Shown here one piece after another: positions 9,111 to 18,065 of a stretch of DNA of 64,000 nt (position 1 is its first letter; every line of letters starts with the position of its first letter). Below the pieces are notes generated by a model. It did not search any database, had not been told where the DNA came from, and saw nothing but the letters and a program-made list of their open reading frames with translations. The DNA comes from Clostridia bacterium (GTDB taxonomy: Bacteria > Bacillota > Clostridia > Lachnospirales > Lachnospiraceae). A program made the translations under genes and the position numbers. The stretch is from contig CAJTHL010000007.1 in assembly GCA_910576205.1 (NCBI GenBank), positions 1 to 64,000 on the forward strand. The letters are read 5' to 3'.

Positions 9111-10733
9111 ATGGCAAAAAAAATTATTCGTATAGATAAAAGCAAAGAGTCTGTTACGCCTGGAGACAGCTTTACGGAAGGGTGTTCCTTCGCCATAAGC
9201 GAGGTGGTGGGAATCGGCGTCCTGGTTCTCGTCACCTTGTTTCCCCTCTATTTTAATGACGCCTACTACGATATCCTGTCTGCAAAGTTCAACTTTTTTG
9301 CCCGCAGTATGCTGGCCCTGACAGCCATTGCATTGGTTACCGCCCTGATTATGATCTGTCTTGACATCAAAAGCCATGAGGGAGAGCACACAAAGACATT
9401 TCTGGCACGGCTACACCCCCGGAACTGGAAGAAAAATTTCCGGATTGCAGACGCCGCGGTTCTGCTATTCTGGATCCTTGCCGGCATCTCCACTATATTG
9501 TCTGATTTTGTCCATGAAGCTTTCTGGGGAAATGAAGGCCGCTATTCCGGGTTTTACCTGCTTTCTCTGTATGTAATCCTTTATTTCCTGGTCAGTCGTT
9601 TCTGGAAAATCCGAAACGGATATATGGAGCTTTTTCTCCTAAGCGGTATAATTATGGGCATTCTTGGTATTGGGGATTATTTCCAATTAGACCTTTTAAA
9701 TTTCCGGACCCCGGAAAATCTCAGTGCGCTGCGAAGCTATACCTCTACCATCGGAAATATCAATACCTATACTGCCTACATTGGTATGGTTATGGGGTTT
9801 GCAGCCGCCTTATTTGCCGTGGAGGAAAAGCCTCTTAAGCTGGCCTGGTATTATCTATGCATGGTTATCTCCTTTTTTGCCATGATTACGGGACGAAGCG
9901 ATAACACCTATCTGAGTATCGGCTCCCTCTTTATCCTTCTGCCCTTTATTCTGTTTAGAGACAAAAAGGGTATCCAGCGGTATCTCATCATTGTTGCCAC
10001 ATTTTTTTCCGTGGCGTACCTGATGAACCTGCTGAATCAGATATTTCCCGATCAGATTCTTGGCATGGACGGCCTGTTTGTCCTGATAGCCGGTTTTTCC
10101 GGCCTGCCTCTGGTGGTGCTTCTTCTCTGGGCGGCTGCCATTGGTTTCCGGTTTTACCGCTGTGAGTCAAACCGGAGATTTTCCCTTCCGGTGCGGGTAT
10201 GGGGAGGCTTTATCATCCTCTCTTTCCTGGTGCTGGTATTCCTTATATGGGACGCAAACATGGGCGGACACGGTTCCAGATATGGGGCCCTTGGGGAATT
10301 CCTGGTGTTCAGTGACGACTGGGGCAGCCATCGGGGATACGCCTGGAAAAAAGCCATGTTCCTATATGGAAAGCTCTCTCCTCTCCACAAGCTCATCGGC
10401 TCCGGCCCGGATACTTTCGCATGTCTGGCATACCAGAGACTTTACCACGAGATGATGCGGGACGTGGGCGTGTTCTTCGACACTGTCCACAACGGCTACA
10501 TGCAGTACCTGATTACCAACGGCCTTTTGGGTCTGGCATGTTATCTCGCCTTCCTGGGCGATACCTTCCGCTGCTTCTTCCAGAATGCGCGAAAGAATCC
10601 CTATGTTTTTGCGGCGCTGACAGCGGCTGCCTGCTATGCGCTTCAGACCACCATAAACCTGGAGCTGCCTATTGTAACGCCCACCTTCTGGCTCCTTTTA
10701 GGCATAGGAATGGCGGGGTGTCGTAACCGATAA
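9111..10733 (+). CDS. O-antigen ligase (Wzy_C) family membrane protein
   Basis: Polytopic membrane protein of 540 aa resembling the O-antigen ligase/polymerase family, which joins or polymerises lipid-linked glycans outside the membrane. About 12 hydrophobic helices are visible, the first near residues 30-50. A long loop near residues 385-450 carries GGHGSRYGALGEFLVFSDDW, WGSHRGYAWKKAM and the family-type HNGYMQYLITNGLLGL. The ATG at 9111 is preceded by AGGCAGGA. It is the only rightward gene among leftward surface genes and has its own promoter; a terminator hairpin overlaps its stop. Family call from topology and loop motifs; the actual polymer is unknown. Confidence 0.8.
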   Translation: MAKKIIRIDKSKESVTPGDSFTEGCSFAISEVVGIGVLVLVTLFPLYFNDAYYDILSAKFNFFARSMLALTAIALVTALIMICLDIKSHEGEHTKTFLARLHPRNWKKNFRIADAAVLLFWILAGISTILSDFVHEAFWGNEGRYSGFYLLSLYVILYFLVSRFWKIRNGYMELFLLSGIIMGILGIGDYFQLDLLNFRTPENLSALRSYTSTIGNINTYTAYIGMVMGFAAALFAVEEKPLKLAWYYLCMVISFFAMITGRSDNTYLSIGSLFILLPFILFRDKKGIQRYLIIVATFFSVAYLMNLLNQIFPDQILGMDGLFVLIAGFSGLPLVVLLLWAAAIGFRFYRCESNRRFSLPVRVWGGFIILSFLVLVFLIWDANMGGHGSRYGALGEFLVFSDDWGSHRGYAWKKAMFLYGKLSPLHKLIGSGPDTFACLAYQRLYHEMMRDVGVFFDTVHNGYMQYLITNGLLGLACYLAFLGDTFRCFFQNARKNPYVFAALTAAACYALQTTINLELPIVTPTFWLLLGIGMAGCRNR

Positions 10734-10740
10734 CCCCGCC
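10712..10740 (+). terminator. Intrinsic terminator overlapping the stop of the O-antigen-ligase-like gene
   Basis: GGCGGGGT at 10712-10719 pairs with ACCCCGCC at 10733-10740, and TTTCATT follows. The stem includes the last codons and the TAA stop. Confidence 0.65.
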
Positions 10741-10765
10741 TTTCATTAACATCAGGTTATATTAT

Positions 10766-11752
10766 TCATTCAGCCAGGCTCTGCCTGGACGCTTTGTCCC
10801 CAGTCTCCTGGGGCGATACGGCGCTGGAATCACTGTGGGCTTCACTGGCAGTGGCTTTAGGCGCTGTTTTGTTTACATCCATATCTGCATCACTGGCAGT
10901 AGCTTTTTCGGGTGTCTCGTTTACATCTTTATCCACATCACTGTCAGTGGCGTCGGACGGCGTCGCCTCCCCGCCAGGTTGTTCCACAGTGGAAGGCGTT
11001 GCCTTCTCCACATCATCCAGAGCGCCCTCTTCCTCATTCTCCGGGGCCGGCTCTTCCTCCCTTGCAAGCACTTTCCAGGTAACCGTCACATCAATTCCCA
11101 TATCCCCCAGTCCCAACCAGTCGCCATTTTTATTGCATGCCCCGGTCAGCCAGAAAGAATAGGAGGCTTCCTCCCCAGCGTCCATGGCCGGTGGAAGCAC
11201 CACCTGAATCCCGGCGCCTTCCTCAAAGGTGATGGGAACGGTATTCTCTCCGTCCGTCAAGGCCAGATACAGGCTGGGCCTCTCATCGTCTATAAATTCC
11301 CTGTCGTCTGTCATCACCAGCCCTTCCGCCATGGTAACCGCAATATGGGCGTTTACCATCACATCTACTGGCGTATTTCCTCTATTTGCAATAACTACCG
11401 CATTGCTGTCGCTGGTATAATCCGTCTCTGTCTTTCCGTCGGACCGCTCAAAAAACAGCGTAGCGCCCTCTTCAAATGTTTTCCCCCCATATGCCGCCCC
11501 ATTCGTCTTTTGGATCAGCTCCTGGGGATCCAGAATAAAATCAAAAATCTCAACCGCGCTTGTAGGCAGGATTACCTGGACAATCTCCTCTTTACCTCCG
11601 ATATCTTCCGTCCCGGTTTCCGGCGTCTGATGCGCCTCGCTCTCTGTCGCTGTCTCCGGCTCTGAATCCGTTGCATATACCCTTATAAAAGATCCCATTG
11701 CTACCACCATAGATAGAGCAAGCGCCATAAATCGTTGGGAATTCCTTCTCAT
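10766..11752 (-). CDS. Secreted surface protein with Asp/Ser-rich repeat tail
   Basis: Exported protein of unknown function, 328 aa, paralogous to the product at 7130-8191. The signal peptide runs to about residue 30 (RFMALALSMVVAMGSFIRVYA). The central domain shares ILPTSAVEIFDFILDPQELI, a -TLFFE- block, PSLYLALTDG and LTGACNKNGDWLGLG with the paralogue. From about residue 245 the chain becomes acidic and repetitive (KATPS, EATPSD, EKATASDAD, PKATASEA), like cell-wall-spanning stalks. No sorting motif is visible. ATG 11752 is chosen because GGAG lies 9 nt upstream; two upstream in-frame ATGs (11767, 11761) lack a good site. It may be a matrix or pilus-like component; this is inference. Confidence 0.8.
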   Translation of the reverse strand: MRRNSQRFMALALSMVVAMGSFIRVYATDSEPETATESEAHQTPETGTEDIGGKEEIVQVILPTSAVEIFDFILDPQELIQKTNGAAYGGKTFEEGATLFFERSDGKTETDYTSDSNAVVIANRGNTPVDVMVNAHIAVTMAEGLVMTDDREFIDDERPSLYLALTDGENTVPITFEEGAGIQVVLPPAMDAGEEASYSFWLTGACNKNGDWLGLGDMGIDVTVTWKVLAREEEPAPENEEEGALDDVEKATPSTVEQPGGEATPSDATDSDVDKDVNETPEKATASDADMDVNKTAPKATASEAHSDSSAVSPQETGDKASRQSLAE

Positions 11753-11903
11753 TTTCATCATCTCCATTTTTAAAGATCGAAAAAATATTATGTTATTGCC
11801 TTATCATAAATATCGACCATTTCACCGGAAAAAATAAGATGAAGTCCCCTTTTGTTCTTTATTGACAAATTCCGCTTTCTGACGTGGGATTATCTATGCC
11901 GTA

Positions 11904-14651
11904 CTACCCCTCCAGCGCCGGAATCTCTCCGTCACCCTCTAATCTCCGGCAGGTCAGCCCTTCCGCCTCATCCTGGGCCACCACTTCCTCACGCAGCACC
12001 TCCTCGCTCTCATGGCTTCCTTCCGGAGCCAGCGGGAAGATAATCGTCACCCGGAAGAGATCTCCGTCCAGGTAGATCTCAAAACTGCCCTTCTGCAACT
12101 GGGTAAGATTTTTGGCAATGGAAAGGCCAAGGCCGCTGCCCTCGGTGCCCCGGGATACGTCGCCCCGGATAAATCGCTCCGTCAGCTCGCTGGCGTCTAT
12201 GTTCAAAGGCTGCTCGGAAATATTTTTCACGTTCAGCCGCACCATATGGCCCACAATGGTCATATCCACATAGACCCGGGTATTGGGCATGGCATATTTT
12301 GCCACGTTGTTGTAAACGTTTTCGATAATGCGCCACAGGCGCCGTCCGTCCGCCTCTATCACCACCGTCTCCTCCGGCATACTGGTAACCACCTGGAGGC
12401 CTTTCTCCTCGAACCGCTCATAAAATTCCCCGTTGGTCTGCTGGATCAGCTCCTGGAAGTTAATGCGGATAAACTCCAGAGTCACGTTTCCGGAGCTGAT
12501 CTTGGAGGCCTCCACCAGATCCTCCGTCAGATGCTTCAGACGCTGGGATTTTTCCTCCAGGATACTGATATAGCTTTTTGCCTTCTCATTGGGAATATCC
12601 TCCCTCTTCAGAAGATCCACATAGTTAATAATGGAGGTAAGCGGCGTCTTGATATCGTGGGATACGTTTGTAATCAGATCGGATTTCAGCTTTTCATCCT
12701 TTACGCTCTTGGCTACCGCCTGGGAAAGCCCCTCTCCCACGTGGTTCACTGCCTCCGCAAAGACGCGCAGCTCTCCCTGCACCTTTTCCAGGGGAATCTG
12801 GTAATCCAGATCTCCCTCTGTCATCCGGTAGATGCCGGTAAGCACCATCTGTCTCTGTACGGCCCGCCGCAGCAGTATCACCCCCACCAGAGCGTCCAGC
12901 AGACACGCCAGCAGGAACCCGGGAATGTCAAAGCACAGAAGCACACAGTTGGCTGCCAGGAACAGCAGGTATTCCACAATCGCCCGGGTAGTCATGCGCC
13001 GGTTGATGACCACAGAATTTAAAAACCGCAGGATTGCCCACAGCACGCTGTTTGTCCAGATATTCCTGCCCTTTACCCTCCGGGCCAGGCTTAAAAATCC
13101 ACACAGGAAAAAAATGTTAAGGATAAACAGGAACACGCTGCCCACCAGACAGTATTGCTGCAGGCTGGATAAGGGCATCCGCCGCAGCATATACGCGGAA
13201 CCATACAATACCCCCACAGCCGGAACGCTTACCAGAAGCGCGCCGATCTCCGTTTTTATCCTGTCAAACCAGTTTAAATGCACCATCCCCGGCTCGTCCG
13301 TAGTACGGTGGCCCGCCGCAAGGGTCAGGTACACAAGGCTTAAGAAATACAGTACGCTTCCTATAAACAGTCCGTAAAAGGCAAACTGGCTTACGGGCTT
13401 CAGCTCCTCATACTGCATCTTATAGGCCTGGAGATTATCGCTGGCCGCATAGGAGGGGTCTATGGCTGCCAGAAATATATAATTTCCTTCTACAGAGGGC
13501 GCGTATCCCTTGAGATAGTTGCTGATATCCCCAATAGAAAAGGGCATGTGTTCACACTCATAGCTCATATCCGCCGTGTTATAAATCACATAATCCCGGT
13601 ATGTGCGGAAATATTCCAGAAAATCCTCTGTCCCCAGCAGTTCCCCCGGCACAGCCTTCAGGTTGGTGTAGGTCAGTCTCTCAAAGTTGTTTGTGGATAC
13701 TACCTCCCCCACATCCGCAGGAATCAGCATGTACCGCATATTGGTCATAATGGGGCTGAACAGCTCCAGACTTTCTGTGTAAGCATAATAGTCATTGTAA
13801 ATAGCCGGGATAATCTGTTGCAGATCATTGTAGAGAGCCTGCAGCTCATTGGCCGTAATATTGTTTGCCTGGGCATAGGCAACCAGGCTTTCATAACCCT
13901 CCGGGTGGTAGATTTCCTCCACCGCCTCAATAGTATCAATCTTGAGAATGGCAGAATTCCCGTTGTTTAAATAAGCGTCCATTTCCCGGGAAATGTCCTC
14001 TCCATCCTCAAGTCCGTCTGGATTTCCTGTGAAATCCTCTCCCAGACCTGTCCCCGCATGGGCCTCTATGGAGTTCTCCCCTTCTGCAGCATCTTCCATG
14101 GGAATCTCTCCTGTGGATTCTTTGCCAGACGTACCTTCCCCGTCCGTCACAATGGCGGTGGAGCTGATGGCCTGCCCATCCTTATAGGTACTGATGACCG
14201 TCTGGGTATAATTGCCCTGGCTGCTGTACGTCACCCGGCCGTCGTTGTATTCGATACGCAGAAGGTCACCTATGGAATACCCCTCCTGCCCCCAGGCCAG
14301 AAGATCAGCCAGACGGTAATACACGCCTGTGCGGCCTGTATTTACTTTGAGAATCCGGTTGTTGTCCACATAATCCTGCAAATTCACCAGGATCCCGTCA
14401 TCGTAAGCGCCTCTGTTCTCAAATTTGCTTTCCCGGCTGGCCGCGCGGATACAACGGTAGACCTGCTCCCGCACCTCGTTCCGGTAATACACGGTATCCT
14501 CAAAATTTTCCTCCCGCTTTAACAGGCCGATTCCGCCGCTTCCTACATAGAGCAGGCACAAGCCGATGGACAGTATCATGGCCACCGCGCAGATCTCGTT
14601 GATTACCAGCCCTGCCGCCTTCCATCCCCAGGCATATTTCCACTGTTTCAT
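11904..14651 (-). CDS. Sensor histidine kinase with large extracytoplasmic domain
   Basis: Membrane histidine kinase, 915 aa, partner of the response regulator 2 bp upstream. One helix near residues 14-37 is followed by a roughly 380-residue outside region, then about five further helices (420-595). Next comes a HAMP-like linker (MTEGDLDYQIPLE). The H-box SHDIKTPLTSI puts the phospho-His near residue 664. The ATPase shows N-box NVYNNVAKYA and G-box GSGLGLSIAKNL near 842. The sensor part is far larger than usual and is acidic and low in complexity around residues 165-235. The C-terminal 40 residues are an acidic extension. Ligand unknown; position next to surface genes suggests envelope sensing. 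Confidence 0.9.
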   Translation of the reverse strand: MKQWKYAWGWKAAGLVINEICAVAMILSIGLCLLYVGSGGIGLLKREENFEDTVYYRNEVREQVYRCIRAASRESKFENRGAYDDGILVNLQDYVDNNRILKVNTGRTGVYYRLADLLAWGQEGYSIGDLLRIEYNDGRVTYSSQGNYTQTVISTYKDGQAISSTAIVTDGEGTSGKESTGEIPMEDAAEGENSIEAHAGTGLGEDFTGNPDGLEDGEDISREMDAYLNNGNSAILKIDTIEAVEEIYHPEGYESLVAYAQANNITANELQALYNDLQQIIPAIYNDYYAYTESLELFSPIMTNMRYMLIPADVGEVVSTNNFERLTYTNLKAVPGELLGTEDFLEYFRTYRDYVIYNTADMSYECEHMPFSIGDISNYLKGYAPSVEGNYIFLAAIDPSYAASDNLQAYKMQYEELKPVSQFAFYGLFIGSVLYFLSLVYLTLAAGHRTTDEPGMVHLNWFDRIKTEIGALLVSVPAVGVLYGSAYMLRRMPLSSLQQYCLVGSVFLFILNIFFLCGFLSLARRVKGRNIWTNSVLWAILRFLNSVVINRRMTTRAIVEYLLFLAANCVLLCFDIPGFLLACLLDALVGVILLRRAVQRQMVLTGIYRMTEGDLDYQIPLEKVQGELRVFAEAVNHVGEGLSQAVAKSVKDEKLKSDLITNVSHDIKTPLTSIINYVDLLKREDIPNEKAKSYISILEEKSQRLKHLTEDLVEASKISSGNVTLEFIRINFQELIQQTNGEFYERFEEKGLQVVTSMPEETVVIEADGRRLWRIIENVYNNVAKYAMPNTRVYVDMTIVGHMVRLNVKNISEQPLNIDASELTERFIRGDVSRGTEGSGLGLSIAKNLTQLQKGSFEIYLDGDLFRVTIIFPLAPEGSHESEEVLREEVVAQDEAEGLTCRRLEGDGEIPALEG

Positions 14652-14653
14652 AC

Positions 14654-15346
14654 TTATAATTTCTCCACTTTGTAGCCGATCCCCCAGACCACTTTTAAAT
14701 AGCGGGGCTCCTTGGCGTTAATCTCGATTTTCTCCCGGATATGGCGGATGTGAACGGCCACGGTGTTGTCCGCGCCGATGGCGTCCTCATTCCAGATGCT
14801 CTCATAAATCTGATTGATGGAAAATACCTTGCCCTGGTTTTTCACCAGCAGCAGAAGAATGTTGTATTCAATGGGGGTAAGCTTCACAGGCTCCCCGTCC
14901 ACGGTCACTTCCTTCAGATCGTCGTTGATGATAAGTCCTCCGGTCTGAAAGACATTCTGCTGCTCATCCGCCACGGTTCCAAGCTTGGTGTACCGGCGGA
15001 TCTGGGATTTGACCCGGGCCACCAGCTCCAGGGGGTTAAAGGGCTTTGTCACATAATCGTCCGCCCCGATATTCAGTCCCAGGATTTTATCCGCATCCTC
15101 AGATTTTGCCGACAGTATAATAATGGGAATGCTGCTGTTCTCCCGTATTTTCAGCGTGGCGCGGATTCCGTCAAGCCTTGGCATCATGATGTCGATAATC
15201 AGAAGCTGAACCTCATTTTTTTCAAGCATCTCCACCGCCTGGGCTCCGTCGTAGGCCTTCAGCACCCGGTATCCCTCCTGGCTCAGATAAATCTCTATAG
15301 CCTCCACAATCTCTTTATCGTCGTCGCATACTAATATGGTATTCAT
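14654..15346 (-). CDS. OmpR/PhoB-family response regulator
   Basis: Transcription regulator of 230 aa that receives phosphate from the adjacent kinase. The receiver domain (1-120) has the acidic pair in VCDDD, the phospho-acceptor Asp in LLIIDIMMPRLDG and the conserved Lys in DDYVTKPFNPLEL. The winged-helix DNA-binding domain is residues 135-230 (VKLTPIEYNILLLLVKNQGK). ATG 15346 is chosen because GAGGTGATACGA precedes it and the receiver begins there; a longer frame to 15367 adds only seven residues. The kinase gene starts 2 bp after its stop. Confidence 0.93.
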   Translation of the reverse strand: MNTILVCDDDKEIVEAIEIYLSQEGYRVLKAYDGAQAVEMLEKNEVQLLIIDIMMPRLDGIRATLKIRENSSIPIIILSAKSEDADKILGLNIGADDYVTKPFNPLELVARVKSQIRRYTKLGTVADEQQNVFQTGGLIINDDLKEVTVDGEPVKLTPIEYNILLLLVKNQGKVFSINQIYESIWNEDAIGADNTVAVHIRHIREKIEINAKEPRYLKVVWGIGYKVEKL

Positions 15347-15365
15347 TCGTATCACCTCATATCCC

Positions 15366-15394
15366 ATTGTACTGTCTCATATCCTTTATAACAA
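15366..15394 (-). promoter_or_regulatory. Promoter for the two-component system
   Basis: On the minus strand TTGTTA (15389-15394) and TACAAT (15366-15371) are 17 bp apart, giving a leader of under 20 nt before ATG 15346. Just upstream, at 15421-15440, TTCTTAAGAA and a second TTCTTGAA form a repeat that could be a regulator site. Confidence 0.65.
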
Positions 15395-15454
15395 GTCTTT
15401 TTTAATTCCAGGGAGCGTATTTCTTAAGAATTTCTTGAATTTTACTGTTTCCGG

Positions 15455-15493
15455 AAAAAAACCGGAGATGGCGGTATTTTCTTCCATCTCCGG
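15455..15493 (-). terminator. Intrinsic terminator after the lipid kinase gene
   Basis: A 10-bp stem CCGGAGATGG/CCATCTCCGG (15462-15493) with a 12-nt loop is followed on the minus strand by seven T residues. It lies 13 bp after the stop at 15506. Confidence 0.88.
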
Positions 15494-15505
15494 CTGTCTG
15501 TTTCC

Positions 15506-16441
15506 CTATTTTTTCTCCTCAATGGCATCCACGGAAATGTCCGCCCGCCACTCCTTTGCAATAACAATATCCACTGCCCTCTGGTTATTACAGATTTCCA
15601 CAGAGGTATGCTCCCCGCCAAATTCGCCGTCCAGCGTCCATGGAACCGGCTCCCGGGCCTCCACAGTCACGCGGGAGCTGCGGAAGGAATACATGTATTT
15701 GCTGTCAATTCTTTCTACCAGAAGGGCCGCCAGGATTTCCTGGATTTCTATAGGATTATTGGGCTTGCGGATAAAGGTCATCTCATAGACGCCGTCGTCA
15801 AAGAGAACGTTTTTCCCGATAATGCTCTTAAATCCTCCCACAGATTTGGAGTTGGTCACCATACCAAAGAGGAATTCCCCCTCAAAGGACTGCTCCTCAC
15901 TGGTCACCTTCATCGGATAGGATTTCACATTGTTCAGCCGCTTCATGCCCTCCAGAAGGTAAGCCATATGCCCCAGGGCATTCTTGATTTCCTGCCTGGT
16001 GGAGTAAGAGACGTCCGTAAAAATCCCAAAGGCCGCAATATACACAAAATTCCTGTCGTTGAAGGAACCCACGTCACAGCCGAACCGCTCCCCTCTCACA
16101 GCGATCCGGGCGGCCTTTGCCATATCGCCGGGAATCCTTAAGCTTCTGGCAAAATCGTTGCAGGTTCCCGCCGGAATATAGCCGATTGGAAGTTTCTTCT
16201 CCCGGTGCATCATCCCGCTGACCACCTCGTCCAGGGTTCCGTCCCCGCCGCTGCATACCACCAGATCGTATCCCTCCGGCAGCGCCATAATTTTATCTCT
16301 CGCATCCAGGTATCCCTTTGTGGGATAGATGGTAATCTCATAATCCGCGTCCGCCATGGCCTGTATAATTCCGTAGAGCCTCCCGCGGATATGCTCCTTT
16401 CCCGCATGGGGATTGTAGATAAAATACAGTCTCCTGCTCAT
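15506..16441 (-). CDS. Diacylglycerol/sphingosine kinase-family lipid kinase (DagK/YegS type)
   Basis: Soluble ATP-dependent lipid kinase, 311 aa, likely phosphorylating diacylglycerol so that it re-enters phospholipid synthesis. The N-terminal catalytic domain starts LYFIYNPHAGKEH and contains the hallmark CSGGDGTLDEVVSG near residue 65 and GYIPAGTCNDFARSL near 90. The C-terminal beta-rich domain is complete, so length matches the family. SD AGAGGTGAGAGAG precedes ATG 16441. The gene lies 13 bp after the preceding small membrane protein gene and is followed by a strong terminator, so it ends a short operon. The exact lipid substrate is not certain. Confidence 0.87.
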   Translation of the reverse strand: MSRRLYFIYNPHAGKEHIRGRLYGIIQAMADADYEITIYPTKGYLDARDKIMALPEGYDLVVCSGGDGTLDEVVSGMMHREKKLPIGYIPAGTCNDFARSLRIPGDMAKAARIAVRGERFGCDVGSFNDRNFVYIAAFGIFTDVSYSTRQEIKNALGHMAYLLEGMKRLNNVKSYPMKVTSEEQSFEGEFLFGMVTNSKSVGGFKSIIGKNVLFDDGVYEMTFIRKPNNPIEIQEILAALLVERIDSKYMYSFRSSRVTVEAREPVPWTLDGEFGGEHTSVEICNNQRAVDIVIAKEWRADISVDAIEEKK

Positions 16442-16454
16442 ACTCTCTCACCTC

Positions 16455-16964
16455 TTACCCAAATACGGCTCCCAGCAATCCGTAGGAAAGCGCCGACATA
16501 ATCACTGTGGCAATGGCAATTCCAAGCAGTACGGCCGGAAATGCCTTTTTAAATTTCATGCCCAGAAGCGCCGCAATCAGAGAGCCCGTCCAGGCTCCGG
16601 TACCGGGGAGGGGAATCCCCACAAAAAGCACCAGGCCCCAGAAGCCGTACCTCTCAATCTGATCTTTCTTGGACATGGCCTTTCTCTCCAGCCATTCCAC
16701 CAGGGGGCAAAACAGCTTCGTCTTTTTCATGATCTTGAAAATCCAGCGGATCAGTAACAGAATAAAGGGAACCGGAATCACATTTCCCACAATGCAGATG
16801 GGCACTGCCCGCAGGATGGGAATATCCAGAAATGCCGGTCCCGCGGCCAGAAGGCCTCCCCTAAGCTCCAGGATAGGCACCATGGAAATAATAAATACAA
16901 TGACCTCCCTGGCCGCGCTTCCGCCTAAATGTGTAACAAACCACTCTACTAATGTCTCTGTCAT
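16455..16964 (-). CDS. Small multidrug export protein family (COG2426) membrane protein
   Basis: Integral membrane protein of 169 aa matching the Sm_multidrug_ex family, whose transport role is only loosely established. Visible features are REVIVFIISMVPILELRGGL (re-entrant loop with ELRGG), helices near 55-75, 105-125 and 140-165, and FVGIPLPGTGAWTGSLIAALLGM, the family's conserved PLPGTGAW motif. The gene sits between hisC and the lipid kinase with 2 and 13 bp gaps, so all three are probably on one transcript. Confidence 0.8.
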   Translation of the reverse strand: MTETLVEWFVTHLGGSAAREVIVFIISMVPILELRGGLLAAGPAFLDIPILRAVPICIVGNVIPVPFILLLIRWIFKIMKKTKLFCPLVEWLERKAMSKKDQIERYGFWGLVLFVGIPLPGTGAWTGSLIAALLGMKFKKAFPAVLLGIAIATVIMSALSYGLLGAVFG

Positions 16965-16966
16965 TC

Positions 16967-18028
16967 TTATTCTCCTGTTTCATCTCTAAGGGCCGCAAAC
17001 AGGGCCTCCATCTCTGCATCTGTACCTATGGTAATGCGCAGATAATTGTCGATCCGCTTCTGGTTAAAATAACGGACATAGATATGTCTTTTCTTCAAAG
17101 CCTCAAAAAGCTCCTTCGCCTTATGACGGGGATGGGTTGCAAATATAAAGTTTGCCGAAGGCTCCGGGTAAACAAAACCCATTTCCTTCAAGGCTTTCCC
17201 GGCCCGCTCCCGGGTGGCCTTGATTTTTCCTATGGTTTCCCGGAAATATTCCTCGTCCGCCACCGACGCGGTCCCAAGCTCCAGGGCGGGAAGGCTCATG
17301 GTGTAGGAGTTAAAGGAAAACTTTACATCGTTGAGATAGCGGATAAGCCTGGGGGAACCGATGGCATATCCGATCCGCATACCGCACATGGCCCGGGACT
17401 TGGAGAAAGTCTGTATCACCAGCAGATTATCATACCTCTTCACAAGCTCCAGGGCAGAAGGCCCTTTTGCAAAATCCATGTACGCCTCATCCACCATCAC
17501 AACCACACCCTGGTTGCGGGCCACAATCTCTTCCACATCCTTCTGGGCCATAAGAAGGGAGGTGGGGGCATTGGGGTTTGGAAAAATAATGCCGCCGTTG
17601 TCCCTGAAATAGTCTTCCTTCACAATCCGGAAATCCCCGTCCAGCGCCGGCGTCTCATAGGGAATGTCGAAAAGCTCTGCCCACACAGGGTAAAAGGAAT
17701 AGGATATATCCGGAAACAAAATTGGTTTCCCGGAGTTAAAAAATGTCTGAAAGCACATGGCGATGACGTCGTCTGAGCCGACACCCACAAAAACCTGATC
17801 CTCCCCCACCTTGTACCGGCAAGCCAGCGCTTTGACCAGCTTTCCAGCCGAAGGATCCGGGTACAGCCGCAGCCGGTCTGTATCCAGCGAAGCCAGCGCC
17901 TTCCTTACGCCGGGCGCCGGGGGATATGGATTCTCATTTGTGTTAAGCTTAATCATATCCGGGTCACAGGGCTGCTCTCCTGGTGTGTAAGGTGTTACCC
18001 TGCGGACATGTTCTTCCCATTTTTTCAT
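16967..18028 (-). CDS. hisC: Histidinol-phosphate aminotransferase
   Basis: PLP-dependent class II aminotransferase, 353 aa, converting imidazole-acetol phosphate and glutamate to histidinol phosphate in histidine synthesis. Hallmarks are KLNTNENPYPPAP near residue 28, GSDDVIAMCFQTF, FPNPNAPTS, MVDEAYMDFA and the PLP-lysine motif TFSKSRAMCGMRIGYA. No other his gene is next to it, so it may act partly on other substrates, as in related stand-alone HisC proteins. ATG 18028 matches the usual N-terminus (MKKWEEHVRRVTPYTPG); an alternative ATG at 18064, 1 bp after the upstream stop, would add 12 residues. Confidence 0.88.
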   Translation of the reverse strand: MKKWEEHVRRVTPYTPGEQPCDPDMIKLNTNENPYPPAPGVRKALASLDTDRLRLYPDPSAGKLVKALACRYKVGEDQVFVGVGSDDVIAMCFQTFFNSGKPILFPDISYSFYPVWAELFDIPYETPALDGDFRIVKEDYFRDNGGIIFPNPNAPTSLLMAQKDVEEIVARNQGVVVMVDEAYMDFAKGPSALELVKRYDNLLVIQTFSKSRAMCGMRIGYAIGSPRLIRYLNDVKFSFNSYTMSLPALELGTASVADEEYFRETIGKIKATRERAGKALKEMGFVYPEPSANFIFATHPRHKAKELFEALKKRHIYVRYFNQKRIDNYLRITIGTDAEMEALFAALRDETGE

Positions 18029-18065
18029 AAATATTACCGTCTCCTCCTCTTTTGTGCCAGCCATT

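Noticed and set aside
8925..9389. 154-aa minus-strand open frame
   Set aside because: Runs through the promoter of the O-antigen-ligase-like gene and its first codons; no SD, low-complexity product.
12012..13022. 336-aa plus-strand open frame
   Set aside because: Opposite the histidine kinase catalytic domain, whose H, N and G boxes are intact.
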